Source: Syntrophobacterales bacterium (GTDB taxonomy: Bacteria > Desulfobacterota > Syntrophobacteria > BM002). Taken from it: 7,508 bases of DNA. The notes under the pieces were generated by a model. It did no database searches. It worked only from the letters and a program-made list of their open reading frames with translations, and was not told where the DNA came from. The stretch lies in contig JAUVTM010000097.1 in the NCBI GenBank assembly GCA_030601545.1, positions 1 through 7,508 on the forward strand, written 5' to 3'. The translations under genes were made by a program, and so were the position numbers. Shown here in pieces: positions 7,151 through 7,508 of the stretch. Position 1 is the first letter of the stretch. Each line of letters starts with the position of its first letter.

Positions 7151-7275
7151 AAGCTGAAACCTGAACACTGAACACTGACACCTGAAACCTCCATGCGTGC
7201 TGAAACGTGTTGGAGCGAAGCGGAAATCCCGTCTGAAGCGAAGCGGCAGCGGGGAACACTGAAACCTCAGTCACT
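7101..7275. repeat. Degenerate heptanucleotide array B, between shc and ileS
   Basis: On the plus strand the left half is CAGTTAC, CAGGTGT, CAGGTGT, CAGGTTT, CAGGTGT, CAGAAAA (7101-7142). An A-rich centre follows (7139-7153), then CTGAAAC, CTGAACA, CTGAACA, CTGACAC, CTGAAAC (7154-7188). Next is a GC-rich stretch with AGCGAAGCGG twice (7214-7223 and 7237-7246), then CTGAAAC again (7259-7265). The last two CTGAAAC units are exactly 77 bp (11 x 7) apart, so the register survives across the GC-rich part. AGGTTTCAGGTGTCAG (7123-7138) and its exact complement (7175-7190) form a 16-bp perfect inverted repeat with a 36-nt loop. The 24 bases 7115-7138 are identical to 4146-4169 in array A. Confidence 0.88.
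7226..7263. repeat. GC-rich core repeat, copy 2 (in array B)
   Basis: Second copy of the 38-bp block at 4204-4241, in the same orientation, with one substitution. It is followed by GAAACCTCAGTCACTG, where copy 1 has one more heptad and then GAAACCTTAGTCATTG. The resemblance continues for about 16 bp past the 38-bp core. Confidence 0.85.
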
Positions 7276-7297
7276 GTCAAACCACAGGACATTTTTC

Positions 7298-7325
7298 TTG
7301 ACAATGAGAGGCGGTATGTTAACTT
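7298..7325 (+). promoter_or_regulatory. Tentative ileS promoter
   Basis: A perfect -35 hexamer TTGACA (7298-7303) is followed after 16 nt by TAACTT (7320-7325), which keeps the first two and last positions of the -10 consensus. A start near 7332 would give a leader of about 50 nt before the ileS ATG. The site lies just downstream of array B. The -10 is weak, so this is a suggestion only. Confidence 0.4.
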
Positions 7326-7382
7326 CAGCATTTCTGCATTTTGCTACACACAGTGCGAGATTGGACAGCCTTGGAGAGATGG

Positions 7383-7508
7383 ATGGACTATAAAAAAACG
7401 CTCAATTTGCCTCGAACGGACTTTCCCATGAAGGCCAACCTGGCGAAAAGAGAGCCGGTCATTATGGAGAAGTGGGAGCAGCTGGATTTGTACGCCAAGC
7501 TCAGGAAA
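7383..7508 (+). CDS. ileS: Isoleucyl-tRNA synthetase, N-terminal fragment
   Basis: IleRS is a class I cytoplasmic aminoacyl-tRNA synthetase that charges tRNA-Ile. Only the first 42 residues are present, running off the right edge. MDYKKTLNLPRTDFPMKANL followed by AKREPVIMEKWEQLDLYAKL is the conserved start of bacterial IleRS; the LNLP, TDFPMKANL and REP motifs precede the HIGH region, which lies outside the window. GGAG (7373-7376) precedes the ATG at 7383 by 6 nt. An overlapping out-of-frame ATG at 7379 reads into a stop after four codons and is not used. The gene diverges from shc; the shared 444-bp region holds array B and both putative promoters. No T-box leader is visible. Confidence 0.93.
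   Translation, partial: MDYKKTLNLPRTDFPMKANLAKREPVIMEKWEQLDLYAKLRK

Noticed and set aside
6954..7382. T-box riboswitch upstream of ileS
   Set aside because: No T-box core (a GGTGG-ACCGCG-like stretch) and no terminator/antiterminator pair are visible in the ileS leader.
7128..7393. ORFs on both strands across array B (7128-7331 minus and 7193-7393 plus)
   Set aside because: Both are largely translated heptads with no ribosome binding site or family resemblance; the plus-strand one overlaps the ileS start out of frame.

Overview
The window carries part of a bacterial hopanoid (pentacyclic triterpenoid lipid) gene cluster on the minus strand. In transcription order it holds squalene-hopene cyclase (shc/hpnF), the nucleosidase hpnG, the RND/MMPL-type transporter hpnN and the NAD-dependent sugar-epimerase-like hpnA, whose 3' end is cut off by the left edge. 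At the right edge, the first 42 codons of isoleucyl-tRNA synthetase (ileS) run divergently on the plus strand. HpnN is associated with moving hopanoids to the outer membrane, so a diderm host is likely. The IleS N-terminus is of a type I associate with Desulfobacterota (former Deltaproteobacteria) and some Clostridia. A Desulfobacterota-like anaerobe is my best guess, held with low to moderate confidence.

Layout: hpnA (1-925, minus, partial); a heptad-repeat spacer (946-1209); hpnN (1236-3902, minus, GTG start); a spacer with an undefined part (3920-4087) and a second heptad array (4088-4284) that ends at the hpnG stop codon; hpnG (4285-4995, minus, TTG start overlapping the shc stop codon); shc (4992-6938, minus) with a good sigma70-type promoter at 6984-7012; a divergent intergenic region with an orphan ribosome binding site and 27-codon ORF (7067-7150) that runs into a third heptad array (7101-7275); then a tentative ileS promoter and ileS (7383 to the right edge).

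How the genes work together: Shc cyclises squalene to the hopane skeleton. HpnH, not in this window, would add adenosine, and HpnG then removes adenine on the way to ribosylhopane and bacteriohopanetetrol. HpnN moves hopanoids between membranes. HpnA is a cluster-associated sugar epimerase/reductase of uncertain reaction. shc and hpnG are translationally coupled. hpnN and hpnA are collinear with them but set apart by repeat-filled spacers of about 310-380 bp.

The coding part is a recognisable, known pathway. The least explained part is the set of three intergenic arrays of degenerate 7-bp units. In all three the left half reads CAGNNNN and the right half CTGNNNN on the plus strand, so each is a large imperfect inverted repeat. 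Two share a nearly identical 38-bp GC-rich core. I see no sequence evidence for a new enzymatic or defence system.
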